Positions 1-8,901 are shown, counted from the stretch's first letter. The stretch is 64,000 nt of DNA from an uncultured Ruminococcus sp. (GCA_934435205.1 CAKSAK010000002.1:186001-250000); one strand, 5' to 3'. Made by a program: numbers and translations. Notes: generated from the sequence alone by a model not told the origin.

Positions 1-1
1 T

Positions 2-1192
2 ACACTTGCTGAAAAGCCAGAAGTATTCGAGAAGTTCAAGGCAACATCAGTTAAGGGCTCACAGTTCAAGCAGCCACTGCTTGAATTCTCAGGCGCTTGC
101 GCAGGCTGCGGTGAGACACCTTATGCTAAGCTCATCACACAGCTCTTTGGTGACAGAATGTACATTGCTAACGCAACAGGCTGTTCATCTATCTGGGGTG
201 GTTCTGCTCCTTCAACTCCATACACAGTAAACAAGGACGGCAAGGGTCCAGCTTGGGCTAACTCACTGTTCGAGGATAACGCTGAGTATGGTTACGGTAT
301 GTTCCTTGCACAGTCAACTATCAGAAACAGAACTATCGCTAAGGTTCTTGAGCTGTCTAAGACAACTAAGGCTGCAGCTCTTAAGAAGGCTTGCGAAGAG
401 TATCTTGAAACAGTAGATGACGGTGAGAAGAACTCAGCAGCTACAGATAACCTTATCGCTGCTCTTAAGAAGACAAAGAATAAGGCTACTGAGGAGATCC
501 TTAAGGACGCTGACTATCTGAGAAAGAAGTCAATGTGGATCTTCGGCGGCGACGGCTGGGCTTACGATATCGGATTCTCAGGCGTTGACCACGTTATCGC
601 TCAGGGCGAGGACGTAAACATCTTCGTATTCGATACTGAGGTTTACTCAAATACAGGCGGACAGTCCTCTAAGTCAACTCCAACAGGTGCTATCGCTCAG
701 TTCGCAGCAGCTGGTAAGGAAGTTAAGAAGAAGGACCTCGCAGGTATCGCAATGTCTTACGGCTATGTATATGTAGCTCACGTTGCAATGGGTGCTGACT
801 ACAATCAGTGCATCAAGGCTATCCACGAGGCTGAGTCTTATCATGGTCCTTCGATCATCATCGGTTATGCTCCATGTATCAACCATGGTATCAAGGGCGG
901 TATGTCAATTGCTCAGACAGAGGAGAAGAAGGCTGTTCAGGCTGGTTACTGGCATCTGTACAGATTCGACCCACGTCTTAAGGCAGAGGGCAAGAATCCA
1001 TTTATCCTTGATTCTAAGGCTCCAACAGCTGACTATAAGGACTTCATCATGGGCGAGGTACGTTACAACGCACTTGCTAGACAGAATCCTGAGAGAGCTG
1101 AGAAGCTCTTTGGTAAGGCTGTTCAGAACGCTAAGGACAGATATGATTATCTGCTCAGATACGCTAAGCTTTACAACACAGAGGAAAAGTAA
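2..1192 (+). CDS. nifJ: Pyruvate:ferredoxin (flavodoxin) oxidoreductase, C-terminal third (5' end outside window)
   Basis: The enzyme oxidatively decarboxylates pyruvate to acetyl-CoA and CO2 and reduces ferredoxin; it is the central pyruvate-dissimilating enzyme of anaerobic clostridia. The reading frame is open from base 2, so the start lies upstream. About 396 residues are present of a family that is usually near 1,180. This is the thiamine-diphosphate-binding domain. Visible motifs are FSGACAGCGETPY, ATGCSSIWGG, the GDGWAYDIG cofactor loop and the downstream TEVYSNTGGQ, which together fit the GDG-to-N ThDP signature. The gene ends with TAA and is followed at once by a strong intrinsic terminator, so it is probably monocistronic or the last gene of its unit. 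The codon choice (many TCA, CTT, ACA, GCT) resembles glnN at the far end of the window, as expected for a very highly expressed gene. The identification is secure. Confidence 0.96.
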   Translation, partial: TLAEKPEVFEKFKATSVKGSQFKQPLLEFSGACAGCGETPYAKLITQLFGDRMYIANATGCSSIWGGSAPSTPYTVNKDGKGPAWANSLFEDNAEYGYGMFLAQSTIRNRTIAKVLELSKTTKAAALKKACEEYLETVDDGEKNSAATDNLIAALKKTKNKATEEILKDADYLRKKSMWIFGGDGWAYDIGFSGVDHVIAQGEDVNIFVFDTEVYSNTGGQSSKSTPTGAIAQFAAAGKEVKKKDLAGIAMSYGYVYVAHVAMGADYNQCIKAIHEAESYHGPSIIIGYAPCINHGIKGGMSIAQTEEKKAVQAGYWHLYRFDPRLKAEGKNPFILDSKAPTADYKDFIMGEVRYNALARQNPERAEKLFGKAVQNAKDRYDYLLRYAKLYNTEEK

Positions 1193-1211
1193 TTTAAGTT
1201 ACTATAAAAAA

Positions 1212-1249
1212 GACGCTCATGCACTTCGGTGCGTGGGCGTTCTTTTTTT
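1212..1249 (+). terminator. Intrinsic terminator of nifJ
   Basis: GACGCTCATGCAC and GTGCGTGGGCGTTC form a stem around a TTCG loop and are followed by a run of seven T. It starts 19 bases after the nifJ stop codon. Confidence 0.9.
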
Positions 1250-1263
1250 GGCTATTTTCATAC

Positions 1264-1300
1264 AAAAAAAGGTACTGCCGATTTGACAGTACCTTTTTTT
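1264..1300. terminator. Bidirectional terminator between nifJ and the leftward Nudix gene
   Basis: A run of A, then GGTACTG, a nine-base loop, CAGTACC and a run of T. The A run on one side and the T run on the other let it work in both directions, so it can stop the leftward YfhO-Nudix transcript as well as nifJ read-through. Confidence 0.75.
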
Positions 1301-1304
1301 ATGT

Positions 1305-1328
1305 GTAGGGGCGAACAGCGTTCGCCCG
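1305..1328 (+). repeat. Short palindromic repeat, family 1 (GAAC stem)
   Basis: GTAGG, then GGCGAAC-AGC-GTTCGCC inside a perfect eight-base-pair stem, and a T run after it. It is the first of about two dozen copies in the window. Confidence 0.9.
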
Positions 1329-1360
1329 TTTTTTTTATCACTTTGTTGAAATATTATGGA

Positions 1361-1900
1361 CTACATACCCTTTTTGATAAGATAAGTTTTCAGTATAGCC
1401 GCCGTTGTCTTTGCGTCAGGAAGCTTGTTTTCCATGACCATTTTGTAGGCTTCTTCAAGAGGCATTTTTGTTACGTCAAGGAACTCGCCCTCGTCAAGGT
1501 GCTGTTCACCGAAATCAAGCCCCTCTGCCATGTACATATGGATTATCTCAGTATCATAAGCCACTGTAGGATAAATACATCCAAGATAAGTCATTTTCTC
1601 TGCCGTTGCACCTATCTCTTCTTTAAGCTCACGCTTTCCGCACTCCAAATGATCTTCACCGTATTCAAGCTTTCCTGCAGGTATCTCCATAAGTGCGGTC
1701 TTGAAAGGATAGCGGAACTGCTTTACAAAGTAAACATTCTCGTCCTCGTCAAGAGCAACGATGCAAACTCCGCCCGGGTGATGAATGACCTCTCTAAGCG
1801 TCTTGTAGCCGTTTTCAAGCTCCACTTCATCACAAGTCAGGTGAACGACCCTGCCCTTGTATATCTCTTTTTCACTGATAGTTTTTTCGTTCTGATACAT
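1361..1900 (-). CDS. nudF: Nudix hydrolase, ADP-ribose pyrophosphatase type
   Basis: This 179-residue protein should hydrolyse a nucleoside diphosphate linked to another moiety, most likely ADP-ribose to AMP and ribose-5-phosphate, in the cytoplasm. The Nudix box (G-x5-E-x7-RELKEEIGA) is complete at about residues 77-99 and supplies the metal-binding glutamates. The upstream VYFVKQFRYPF and EIPAGKLE segments are typical of the ADP-ribose pyrophosphatase subfamily. A good ribosome site (GGGAGG) lies seven bases before the ATG. The gene follows the YfhO gene by 21 bases on the same strand, so the two are probably co-transcribed; the link between them is not obvious. The substrate is inferred from the subfamily and not proven. 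Confidence 0.88.
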   Translation of the reverse strand: MYQNEKTISEKEIYKGRVVHLTCDEVELENGYKTLREVIHHPGGVCIVALDEDENVYFVKQFRYPFKTALMEIPAGKLEYGEDHLECGKRELKEEIGATAEKMTYLGCIYPTVAYDTEIIHMYMAEGLDFGEQHLDEGEFLDVTKMPLEEAYKMVMENKLPDAKTTAAILKTYLIKKGM

Positions 1901-1921
1901 TTTATATCCTCCCTTTCAGGT

Positions 1922-4363
1922 TTATGCGTTCTTTTCAACAGGCTGAGCTTCTTCTTTTTTCTTTCTGCCTGTAAATCTCACTGCGCCAAGGTAAACGATA
2001 AGCGAGCCGAAGCCAACGACTGTTATTACCTTGCCCCAGAAAAGTCCCTTTGTTTCGTAGGTGAACTGGATATCGTTTGATCCGGCAGGGCAAAGAACAG
2101 CCATAAAGCCGTAATCAACCTTTTCTATCTCCACGTCCTGACCATTCACCTTTGCGCTCCAGCCGTCATCATATGGAACTGAGAAGAACACAAGGTTATC
2201 CTTGTCAAGGTCGATCTTGGCGTTGAAGCCGTAAGAGTCATAACTGAATGATGAACAGCTATTTGCACGTCTGTCAAGGCAGTTCTGATAATACTGATCT
2301 GTTGAGTAGTCAGTACCCTTAAAGCTGTAGTAGCTGAGGATATTATTGTATTTTGCAGCCTGCTCAGGGGTAAGCACAAGGGCTTTCATGAGCATTGAGG
2401 TCTTGTCTACCTCTGAAGCCTTCTGAATGTCGCTGTCAAGGCAGTAGTAATCATATGTGAAGCCCATTGGTACATAATATTTGTTTTCGTAGATATTGAA
2501 ACCATTCTGAGTATCAACATATTCAAAGCCGTAGAGATTTGCAAGAGTTTCAGGCTTTGATACATCTGTGATACCCTTTCTCTCGCTTTCAGTAAGTTCA
2601 TTGAAATAGTATTTTACGGAAAACAGGCTTCTTAGCGGATAGACCTTAGTTTCCATTCTTGAAGCAACATCTCTCGTTTGTCCCATAGAGCTGTAGAAAT
2701 CCATGATAGATGTTGAAACAACGCTGTGGAAGCATCTCATTGATGAAAGCTTCCAGAACATACACCAGTTGTCAACATTTTCTGAGGTATCTATTCTGTA
2801 GAAATTGTTGTCAGCATTGTAGTTCTCTGATTCAGACTCCAGCTTATCCATGTTGATGTTGTCGCCGCCGTTTATTGCTCTGTTGATGTAGTCGGTGTTG
2901 TCTGTACCCTGTGTTACGCCATATACGATAGAAGAAGTCATGCAGATGACAACAGCCACCGCCGTCATTGCAGAAGCGATCTTCATGTAGTCGAGCTTTT
3001 TCTCTGCGACCACATATATAAGCGTGCCAAGCATTATTATCATTACTATGGTAACGATAGCCTGAATGTAGTAAAGCTCAATATATTCAGGAACTTTGCC
3101 ATAGGATACAACGCCGTTTTCGTTTGTCGGAAGCAGACCGATGCCAATAAATATCGCACATACTACACAAACAGGCACAAATCCTTTTTTCAGATCGTCC
3201 TTGTTTTCTGCAATGACCTTTGCTGTCATAAGGCACATAAGCAGTATAGGCATATAATACCACCTTGCGTAATATGACGCATTGAACAGCACGAAAGAGG
3301 AGTTCAATATAGGCACGCAAGCCATTATGCCGAACACGATAATAGCCTTTGTGAGCCAACTGTCTTTGCCTTTCTTTCTCGTTCTCATAAACGCTATAAC
3401 GCCTGCCATTGAGAACATAGGCAGATAGCCTGCCATTGAAGCCCACCTTGCCTTGTCCGAGTTAAGGATATTTATTCTTGCAGGCATATCGGAAAGCATA
3501 AAGAATGATTGGATAATTCTTGGTATTCTTACGTTTTCGCCGTATATAACAAGGTCAAGTCCGTAAAGTCTTTCGTTTACACGGTAGTTGCCCATTACGC
3601 TCAGCGCCGACGGCAGGAAGATAACAGCGGATATCATAACACCGATTATAGCCTCGAGAATAAGCAGACCGAACTTCTTCATGTCAATTTCAAAGTCCTT
3701 GTCAAGGCATCTCAGGAAGAAGTAGATAACAATGAATACGACCTCGCAGGCAAAGAAGAAATAGCTTATTGTGGCGCATATTGCAACTGCCACCGCAAAA
3801 GGTCCTTTTTTGTTTTTTTGCACCAACAGCTCAAATCCTAAAAGCATGAGAGGGAAGAACGCAGTTGCATCGTGGAAGTGGTTGAAGAACACATTGTAGG
3901 TCTGGAAGCCTGAGAAAGCGTAAAGCAGACCGCCTATAAAGCAGGAGCTTGTGTTGTCAACAAAAAATCTGATGTAAGCGTAGGCTGTTATTGCGGCGAT
4001 AGCCGTTTTCAGCGCAAGGAGCCATGGTATCAGATAAGGCACTGCACCTGACGGGAAAAGTGTGGTGAGCCAGAAAAATGGCGAGCCAAGGAGATAGAAA
4101 GCATATGATCCAACAAAGCTCGAGCCTAAGTCCGTTCCCCAATCCCAGCCCATGTTGCCGCTGCGAACAGCGTCATGACAGTGCTGATAGAACATCATCT
4201 GCTGTGAGTTGAAGTCGCCATAGTAGAGAAAGATGCCCTTGTTCACTATCATAGACGGAATGAACGAGATCATCATGCCGATAAAAGCCACCGCAAACAG
4301 CAGCAGATACTTTTCTTTTGGCTTGCTGTCAGGGCTTTTTAGAAGTCCGTTTTTCTTAAACAT
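1922..4363 (-). CDS. yfhO: YfhO family polytopic membrane protein (envelope glycosylation)
   Basis: This is a large membrane protein of about 813 residues with an N-terminal segment near KEKYLLLFAVAFIGMMISFIP. Some 12 or more hydrophobic segments run through roughly residue 500, then come a soluble extracytoplasmic domain and a last TM before a basic tail (RKKKEEAQ). This is the YfhO (PF09586) layout, a GT-C-like fold. In Bacillus and Listeria, YfhO proteins take a sugar from undecaprenyl phosphate and add it to lipoteichoic acid outside the cell, partnered by a CsbB-type glycosyltransferase. A CsbB-like gene lies at 7135-8094 on the same strand. The longest reading frame starts at 4411, but the ATG at 4363 has an AGAGGA site seven bases upstream and leads directly into the basic N-terminus, so I chose it. 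The acceptor polymer is inferred. Confidence 0.85.
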   Translation of the reverse strand: MFKKNGLLKSPDSKPKEKYLLLFAVAFIGMMISFIPSMIVNKGIFLYYGDFNSQQMMFYQHCHDAVRSGNMGWDWGTDLGSSFVGSYAFYLLGSPFFWLTTLFPSGAVPYLIPWLLALKTAIAAITAYAYIRFFVDNTSSCFIGGLLYAFSGFQTYNVFFNHFHDATAFFPLMLLGFELLVQKNKKGPFAVAVAICATISYFFFACEVVFIVIYFFLRCLDKDFEIDMKKFGLLILEAIIGVMISAVIFLPSALSVMGNYRVNERLYGLDLVIYGENVRIPRIIQSFFMLSDMPARINILNSDKARWASMAGYLPMFSMAGVIAFMRTRKKGKDSWLTKAIIVFGIMACVPILNSSFVLFNASYYARWYYMPILLMCLMTAKVIAENKDDLKKGFVPVCVVCAIFIGIGLLPTNENGVVSYGKVPEYIELYYIQAIVTIVMIIMLGTLIYVVAEKKLDYMKIASAMTAVAVVICMTSSIVYGVTQGTDNTDYINRAINGGDNINMDKLESESENYNADNNFYRIDTSENVDNWCMFWKLSSMRCFHSVVSTSIMDFYSSMGQTRDVASRMETKVYPLRSLFSVKYYFNELTESERKGITDVSKPETLANLYGFEYVDTQNGFNIYENKYYVPMGFTYDYYCLDSDIQKASEVDKTSMLMKALVLTPEQAAKYNNILSYYSFKGTDYSTDQYYQNCLDRRANSCSSFSYDSYGFNAKIDLDKDNLVFFSVPYDDGWSAKVNGQDVEIEKVDYGFMAVLCPAGSNDIQFTYETKGLFWGKVITVVGFGSLIVYLGAVRFTGRKKKEEAQPVEKNA

Positions 4364-4481
4364 TGTCTTGTCCTCTTTTTCTTTACTGATAATATATTGG
4401 TAAAAAACCATACACAGTTCATTATAACATAGTCGTCTACAAAAATCAACGGTTTTAACGGCTTTCAGTACGATTTTAAAT

Positions 4482-4512
4482 AAAAAAGCTCATATGCAAA
4501 AAGCATATGAGC
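4482..4512 (-). terminator. Intrinsic terminator of the leftward EamA gene
   Basis: GCTCATATGC and GCATATGAGC pair around AAAAA. Read leftward the stem is followed by six T. It lies about 100 bases beyond the EamA stop codon. Confidence 0.8.
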
Positions 4513-4539
4513 CAGTCTGTTGCAAAAATGTCAAATCAA

Positions 4540-4563
4540 CGGGCGAACACTGTTCTCCCCTAC
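4540..4563 (-). repeat. Family 1 palindromic repeat with a decayed stem
   Basis: The element reads leftward as GTAGGGGAGAACAGTGTTCG and then CCCG. One base of the stem (GGCG to GGAG) is mismatched, unlike most copies. Confidence 0.8.
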
Positions 4564-4610
4564 ATACAAACAACGTGAATATGCAAAAGCATACGAGCAT
4601 AGTTACAATA

Positions 4611-5537
4611 TTATTTGTTCCCTTTCCTCTGAACAATAAAGATACCCGAGCAGACAAGGATAAGTGCGGCTATCCCCTGAACGCCAAAAATGCCTTTTTC
4701 ATCAAGCAGGATAGTTGAAAGCAGCACTCCGCACACAGGGTTCATAAAGCCGAAAATCGCCACCTTTGAAACAGGGTTGTGCTTCAAAAGCACTGCCCAC
4801 AGCGAATATGCCGCCGCTGATACAAAGGCAAGATACAAAAGCATCAAAAAAGCCTTTACACTCATGTGACCAAGCCTGCCGCCCATTAAAAAGCCTATGA
4901 CAGTGAGAACTGCTCCACCGAAAACGAACTGCCAGCCGCTAAGCATAACGGGGTCTTCTGTTTCTGAATAGCGTTTCATGTACACCGATGAAAAAGCGTA
5001 TGCACAGGTGCAAAGAAAAATAAATCCGTCCCCGAGAAAATTGAAGCTTACCCCCGAAAGTCCCCCGAGATTTATAACTATTATCCCCGAAAAACCAAGT
5101 ATACAGCCTGCTATTTTCACAGCGGTGAGCTTTTCAAGCTTGTATAAAAGCGAGGACACAAGTATGGCAATAAAAACGTTCGCCCCGACTATTATCGCCG
5201 CCTTTACTCCCGTTGTGTGGGCAAGACCTATGTAGTAGAAAAAATACTGCAAAATGGTCTGAAAAAGGCTTATTATCATGATCTTTGGTATGGAAGTCTT
5301 TGTTGGCAGGAGAATTTTCCTCTCCGCTCCGCTACCCATGGCAAGAGCCATTAGCCCTGCCACAAAAAATCTTATGCCACCAAATACAAGCTGCGAGCCG
5401 CTGTCATTGGTGGTTATGTTCATAAGGCTGTAGCCTATTTTCACGCAGGAAAATGCACTTCCCCACAGCATACAGCATATGGACGCAAGGACAGCCACTA
5501 CCCATGTTTTTGTCAGAATATCTTTTTTCTCGTTCAT
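4611..5537 (-). CDS. EamA/DMT-family transporter (RhaT-like permease)
   Basis: This 308-residue integral membrane protein carries two EamA repeats and about ten TM helices. The first helix contains the signature CCMLWGSAFSCVKIGY, the second half begins near VYMKRYSETEDPVMLSGWQF, and the protein ends in a short basic tail (VQRKGNK). Drug/metabolite transporters of this type export or import small metabolites such as amino acids or nucleosides; the substrate cannot be read from the sequence. It stands alone between terminators. The start is the ATG preceded by AGGA in a weak ribosome site. Confidence 0.88.
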   Translation of the reverse strand: MNEKKDILTKTWVVAVLASICCMLWGSAFSCVKIGYSLMNITTNDSGSQLVFGGIRFFVAGLMALAMGSGAERKILLPTKTSIPKIMIISLFQTILQYFFYYIGLAHTTGVKAAIIVGANVFIAILVSSLLYKLEKLTAVKIAGCILGFSGIIVINLGGLSGVSFNFLGDGFIFLCTCAYAFSSVYMKRYSETEDPVMLSGWQFVFGGAVLTVIGFLMGGRLGHMSVKAFLMLLYLAFVSAAAYSLWAVLLKHNPVSKVAIFGFMNPVCGVLLSTILLDEKGIFGVQGIAALILVCSGIFIVQRKGNK

Positions 5538-5614
5538 ACATTATCCTATCTATAGCAAATCGTGGTTTTTCACAGAAAGACCGCAGCGGCGTAAAATGCT
5601 GCTGCGGTCGAAAG

Positions 5615-6337
5615 TTACTTCTTGTCTTTTTTTGCTTTCTTTTCCTTTTTGCGTTTCTTCTTGTTTTCCTTTATTATCTTCAAAGGGTCACCAAAACGCT
5701 CCTTATCGTCCTTGACAGGCTCGATAGTTTCGCTCTTTGTCATGATATCCGTCATTTGCTGTAAAAGCATCGACTCCTCGAACATATCCACAGCTTCCTC
5801 ACAGGTATCAGCCTTGCCGTCCACAAGAAACTGTTTTATCTGCTGAACGTTCTTCATATAGTCAAGTGACATGAAAGGCACTCTCTTTTCAAGAGCCTTG
5901 TAGTAATCATCCCTCTGACGCTCTACCTGCTTTATTCTGTCATCAAGCATTATTATCTGTTCGTTTATGCCCTCGTTCACTTCCACCTGCTTCTGTTCAG
6001 CAGCAGTAAGTCTGTATTTGTTGAGAGCGATACCGAAAACGCTTGCACCGATAAAAATAAGCAGACCGGCAATAATGCCCACGATTATGAGTTTTGTGCC
6101 AAGAATGAGCCAAAAAAGCAGGAAAGCTGCCAATCCAATGCCGATGCTTATGCCTAAAGACTTGATTATTTTATTTTTTAAATTGAAGTTTTTTACAACA
6201 TAGTCGTTGTCATGAATATAGGTTTTGAGGTATTCCTTGTTTTCCTTGCTGACCGTTACAGCGTCCTCAAACTCAAAATATCTTTCAAAGTATTCGGCAG
6301 CACGGTCAATTTTTTCAAGTTCGGTTTCGTTAGCCAT
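5615..6337 (-). CDS. Hypothetical two-TM protein with coiled coil and lysine-rich tail
   Basis: I do not recognise a family for this 240-residue protein. It has an acidic N-terminal region of about 58 residues and two adjacent hydrophobic helices (about 61-107: SLGISIGIGLAAFLLFWLIL and then IIVGIIAGLLIFIGASVFGI). A helical, probably coiled-coil stretch rich in E, Q and R follows (about 112-150), then a segment with a MSLDYMKNVQQIKQFL helix, and finally an extremely basic tail made almost only of K, E and R from about residue 215. The tail could bind nucleic acid or anionic lipid. It is transcribed alone, with a GGGAG ribosome site, and an imperfect hairpin follows at 5579-5610. No function is proposed. 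Confidence 0.75.
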   Translation of the reverse strand: MANETELEKIDRAAEYFERYFEFEDAVTVSKENKEYLKTYIHDNDYVVKNFNLKNKIIKSLGISIGIGLAAFLLFWLILGTKLIIVGIIAGLLIFIGASVFGIALNKYRLTAAEQKQVEVNEGINEQIIMLDDRIKQVERQRDDYYKALEKRVPFMSLDYMKNVQQIKQFLVDGKADTCEEAVDMFEESMLLQQMTDIMTKSETIEPVKDDKERFGDPLKIIKENKKKRKKEKKAKKDKK

Positions 6338-6523
6338 ATATACTCCCTCAGATCACGAAAATTTTTATTGGTGCATGATAGTAACACTGCACAAATTATG
6401 ATGGCTACTTCCCACCATATTACTACAATTATAACACACAGCACGATTCTTGTCAACTATATTAAGCATAGTTTTCGTAAAAATAAGACACAGACTTCTA
6501 TAATTAGGTGTTTATAGACAGGT

Positions 6524-6552
6524 AAAAAAGAGGACGAACACAGTCCGTCCTC
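6524..6552 (-). terminator. Intrinsic terminator of the tatD-glycosyltransferase-sseB operon
   Basis: Read leftward, GAGGACG pairs with CGTCCTC around a nine-base loop and six T follow, 18 bases beyond the SseB stop. Confidence 0.82.
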
Positions 6553-6570
6553 CAGATATGCTTAAGTATC

Positions 6571-7128
6571 TTACTCTGCTGTTTCGTTGTTTGTAACAGC
6601 AATGTCAGGAGCTTCGCCATTTTCAGCAGCTTCTCTAGCCGCCTTGCGCTCCTTTGCTACCCTTATGAGAGTCTGCTTGATAGACTCCAGCATTTCCTGA
6701 GTGAAAGGAAGGTTCTCGCCAAATGGGTTTACAACAAAGCCCTGTACCTTTGGCGTCTGCTCAGTGAGAGCAGCTATATCCTGAAATCTCATTGCAAAGC
6801 TCTGGAATGGCTTGTCATACTGGAGCTTCTGAGCTTCCTCAGGGGAGGTAAAAACAGGGAAAAATGTGCCGTTTGTTTTGTTGTTGTTGAGAAGAATGAA
6901 CTTAGCCTTGCTCTTGTCCTCAAAATTAACATGGTTTTCAGCATCGGCAACAAGCTCTGTTGTCTTTTCTACCATTGCAGGCACGAGGAATGTGCAGGCA
7001 AGCGCTGTGTTTATTACCTTGTTCTGAGTATCGGCACAGAAATTCCTTCTCATTTCTGCGATTGCTTCGATAAGCTTAGGGTTGTTGTCGAAATTTGGTT
7101 TCTGATTGTTAGCCTTAAGTTCTGCCAT
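6571..7128 (-). CDS. SseB-domain protein
   Basis: This 185-residue soluble protein matches the SseB N-terminal domain pattern: hydrophobic strands ending in NGTFFPVFTSPEEAQKL, then a conserved VQGFVVNPFGENLPFTQEM block. SseB-like proteins occur widely in Clostridia. Outside enteric virulence regulation their role is poorly defined, and this one should not be read as a virulence factor. The C-terminus is a charged helix followed by an acidic, low-complexity tail. It starts six bases after the glycosyltransferase stop codon, with an AAGGAG site, and is the last gene of the tatD operon. Confidence 0.75.
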   Translation of the reverse strand: MAELKANNQKPNFDNNPKLIEAIAEMRRNFCADTQNKVINTALACTFLVPAMVEKTTELVADAENHVNFEDKSKAKFILLNNNKTNGTFFPVFTSPEEAQKLQYDKPFQSFAMRFQDIAALTEQTPKVQGFVVNPFGENLPFTQEMLESIKQTLIRVAKERKAAREAAENGEAPDIAVTNNETAE

Positions 7129-7134
7129 TTTAAA

Positions 7135-8094
7135 TTACTCCTTGTCTGTTTCTTCAAGATTTGTTTCGATTATAAATTTAGGTCTAGCCTTTGTTTCCAA
7201 ATAGATCTTGCCTATATATTCTCCAATAATGCCTATAGCCAAAAGCTGAAGTCCGCCTATCGCCCATATAGACGTGATAGTTGAAGCCCAGCCCTGAACA
7301 GTGTGTCCCACTGCCCATGTTATAAGGAAATATATAAGCATTATAAGTGATACTAAAAATACTATTATACCGATAGTGGTGATAAATCTTATAGGCTTTA
7401 CAGAAAGTGAGGTTATTCCCTCAACTGCAAAGGAAAGCATTTTTTTCAGCGGATATTTAGATTCGCCCGCCACACGCTCGTTTCTTACATACTTAACGAT
7501 GTCGCTCTTGAAGCCGACCATAGGCACAAGACCTCTCAGAAACAGATTTACTTCCTTAAACTCTGCCAGAGCGTCTATAGCCCTTTTGCTCATAAGTCTG
7601 TAATCAGCGTGATTATATGTTATCTCAACGCCCATATGCTCCAAAAGCTTGTAATATGCCTGAGCAGTTCCACGCTTGAAAGCGGTATCCTTTTCTCTCG
7701 ACGAACGAACGCCGTAAACAATATCACAGCCCTCTGCCCTCTTATCAAGGAAGCCGTCAATAGCGTTTATATCGTCCTGCAAGTCAGCGTCCATGGAAAC
7801 AACGATATCAGCATAGTTTCTCGCCGTCATAAGACCAGCCAGCAGTGCGTTCTGATGACCTTTGTTTCTTGAAAGCTTAAGACCCGTGAAAACAGGGCTT
7901 GCTTCGTGGAGCTTCTGTATTATTTCCCACGTTTTGTCCTTTGAGCCGTCGTCAACGAACATGACCTTGCTGTTCTGTGCGATACGACCTTCTGCCTTCA
8001 GCTCATCGAGCTTTTTTATAAGCGCTTCCGCTGTGATAGGCAGCATTTGTTCCTCGTTGTAGCATGGTATCACAATATACATAGTTTCTGTCAT
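7135..8094 (-). CDS. Family 2 glycosyltransferase, CsbB/GtrB/DPM1 type (polyprenyl-phosphate sugar synthase)
   Basis: The enzyme should transfer a sugar from a nucleotide sugar to undecaprenyl phosphate on the inner face of the membrane. The GT-A domain occupies about residues 1-225, with MYIVIPCYNEEQ at the start, VDDGSKD, and the metal-binding MDADLQDD motif. Two TM helices follow (about 235-262 and 270-293), the first in ITTIGIIVFLVSLIMLIYFL. At 319 residues it matches CsbB and GtrB in length and layout. Such enzymes supply a lipid-linked sugar to a membrane GT-C enzyme such as YfhO; a YfhO gene lies 2.8 kb further along the same strand. It sits between TatD (nine bases) and SseB (six bases) in a tight operon. 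The sugar is unknown. Confidence 0.88.
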   Translation of the reverse strand: MTETMYIVIPCYNEEQMLPITAEALIKKLDELKAEGRIAQNSKVMFVDDGSKDKTWEIIQKLHEASPVFTGLKLSRNKGHQNALLAGLMTARNYADIVVSMDADLQDDINAIDGFLDKRAEGCDIVYGVRSSREKDTAFKRGTAQAYYKLLEHMGVEITYNHADYRLMSKRAIDALAEFKEVNLFLRGLVPMVGFKSDIVKYVRNERVAGESKYPLKKMLSFAVEGITSLSVKPIRFITTIGIIVFLVSLIMLIYFLITWAVGHTVQGWASTITSIWAIGGLQLLAIGIIGEYIGKIYLETKARPKFIIETNLEETDKE

Positions 8095-8103
8095 TTTGTC
8101 CTC

Positions 8104-8901
8104 TTATCCTTTCACATATTCGATACCGAACAGGCGGCAAGCGTTTCTATTTGTAATGTCAAGCACTTCCTGCGGATCGAGTTTTTTTATCTCAGCCACG
8201 ACCTTTGCCACTTCTTCTATCATAGGGCTTTCGCACCTCTGTCCTCTGTAAGGAGGGGGCGCCATATAGGGGCAGTCTGTTTCAAGAAGAAGCCTGTCCA
8301 TTGGGACAACTTCAAGAGCACGTCTGGCTTTTTTAGCATTTTTAAAAGCAAGCGCACCTGTAAACCCGATGTACATACCGAGCCCAAGCACTATCTCTGC
8401 GGTCTCCGCCGAGCCTGAAAAGCAGTGAACTACACCAGACGGCGCATATTTGTTCAGCACGTCAAGGCAATCCTGAGTGGCTTCACGGCAGTGGACTATA
8501 ACAGGCAGACTTTTCTTTACAGCATATTCCACCTGCTTGTCAAAAAGCTTTATCTGCCTTTCTTTGTCATATCCCTCATAATGATAGTCAAGCCCTATCT
8601 CACCCACCGCAACAAGCTTGTGAGTAGAGCAGGCTTTCAAATAAAGCTCGTCAAGCACCTGCATATAATTTTCAGGGAGGGTATCCATACACTCAGGGTG
8701 AAAGCCCACAGAGGTATAGAAATTCTCATATTTCTTCGCAGTTTCGATGCCGAACAAAGATGACTGCTCGTCCGTTGCGGCATGGCAGACCTTATCTACA
8801 GGAGAGTCAGGGTCGCAAAGAAGCCTGTCAAGGACTTCGTATCTGTCCTCATCGAAAGCGTGATCGTCATAGTGACAATGTGAGTCAAATATATTTTTTA
8901 T
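8104..8901 (-). CDS. tatD: TatD-family metal-dependent DNase, apparent ATA start
   Basis: This is a TIM-barrel metal-dependent hydrolase, family members of which have 3'-5' exonuclease or DNase activity. The frame contains IFDSHCHYDDHAF (the HxH metal pair), VGFHPE, VGEIGLDYHYEG, VIVHCRE, VVHCFSG and LLETDCPYMAPPPYRG, so the whole active site is present. The frame is open from a stop near 8950, yet between that stop and the HxH motif no ATG, GTG or TTG occurs in frame. The first conventional start is the TTG at 8757, which would remove the HxH strand. An ATA at 8901-8899 sits exactly where the family starts, ten bases after an AAAGGA ribosome site, so I placed the start there. That would give a 265-residue protein, the usual length. 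An ATG-to-ATA mutation or a sequencing error would look the same. Confidence 0.85.
   Translation of the reverse strand: MKNIFDSHCHYDDHAFDEDRYEVLDRLLCDPDSPVDKVCHAATDEQSSLFGIETAKKYENFYTSVGFHPECMDTLPENYMQVLDELYLKACSTHKLVAVGEIGLDYHYEGYDKERQIKLFDKQVEYAVKKSLPVIVHCREATQDCLDVLNKYAPSGVVHCFSGSAETAEIVLGLGMYIGFTGALAFKNAKKARRALEVVPMDRLLLETDCPYMAPPPYRGQRCESPMIEEVAKVVAEIKKLDPQEVLDITNRNACRLFGIEYVKG

Noticed and set aside
1305..1328. Family 1 palindromes as LexA (SOS) operators
   Set aside because: CGAAC...GTTCG resembles the Gram-positive LexA box, but the spacing is three bases where the box has four, many copies have GACC/GGTC, and they lie at gene ends rather than at promoters.
1229..2080. Open frame opposite the Nudix and YfhO genes
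   Set aside because: It is antisense to two clear genes and begins inside the nifJ terminator; composition is that of a shadow frame.
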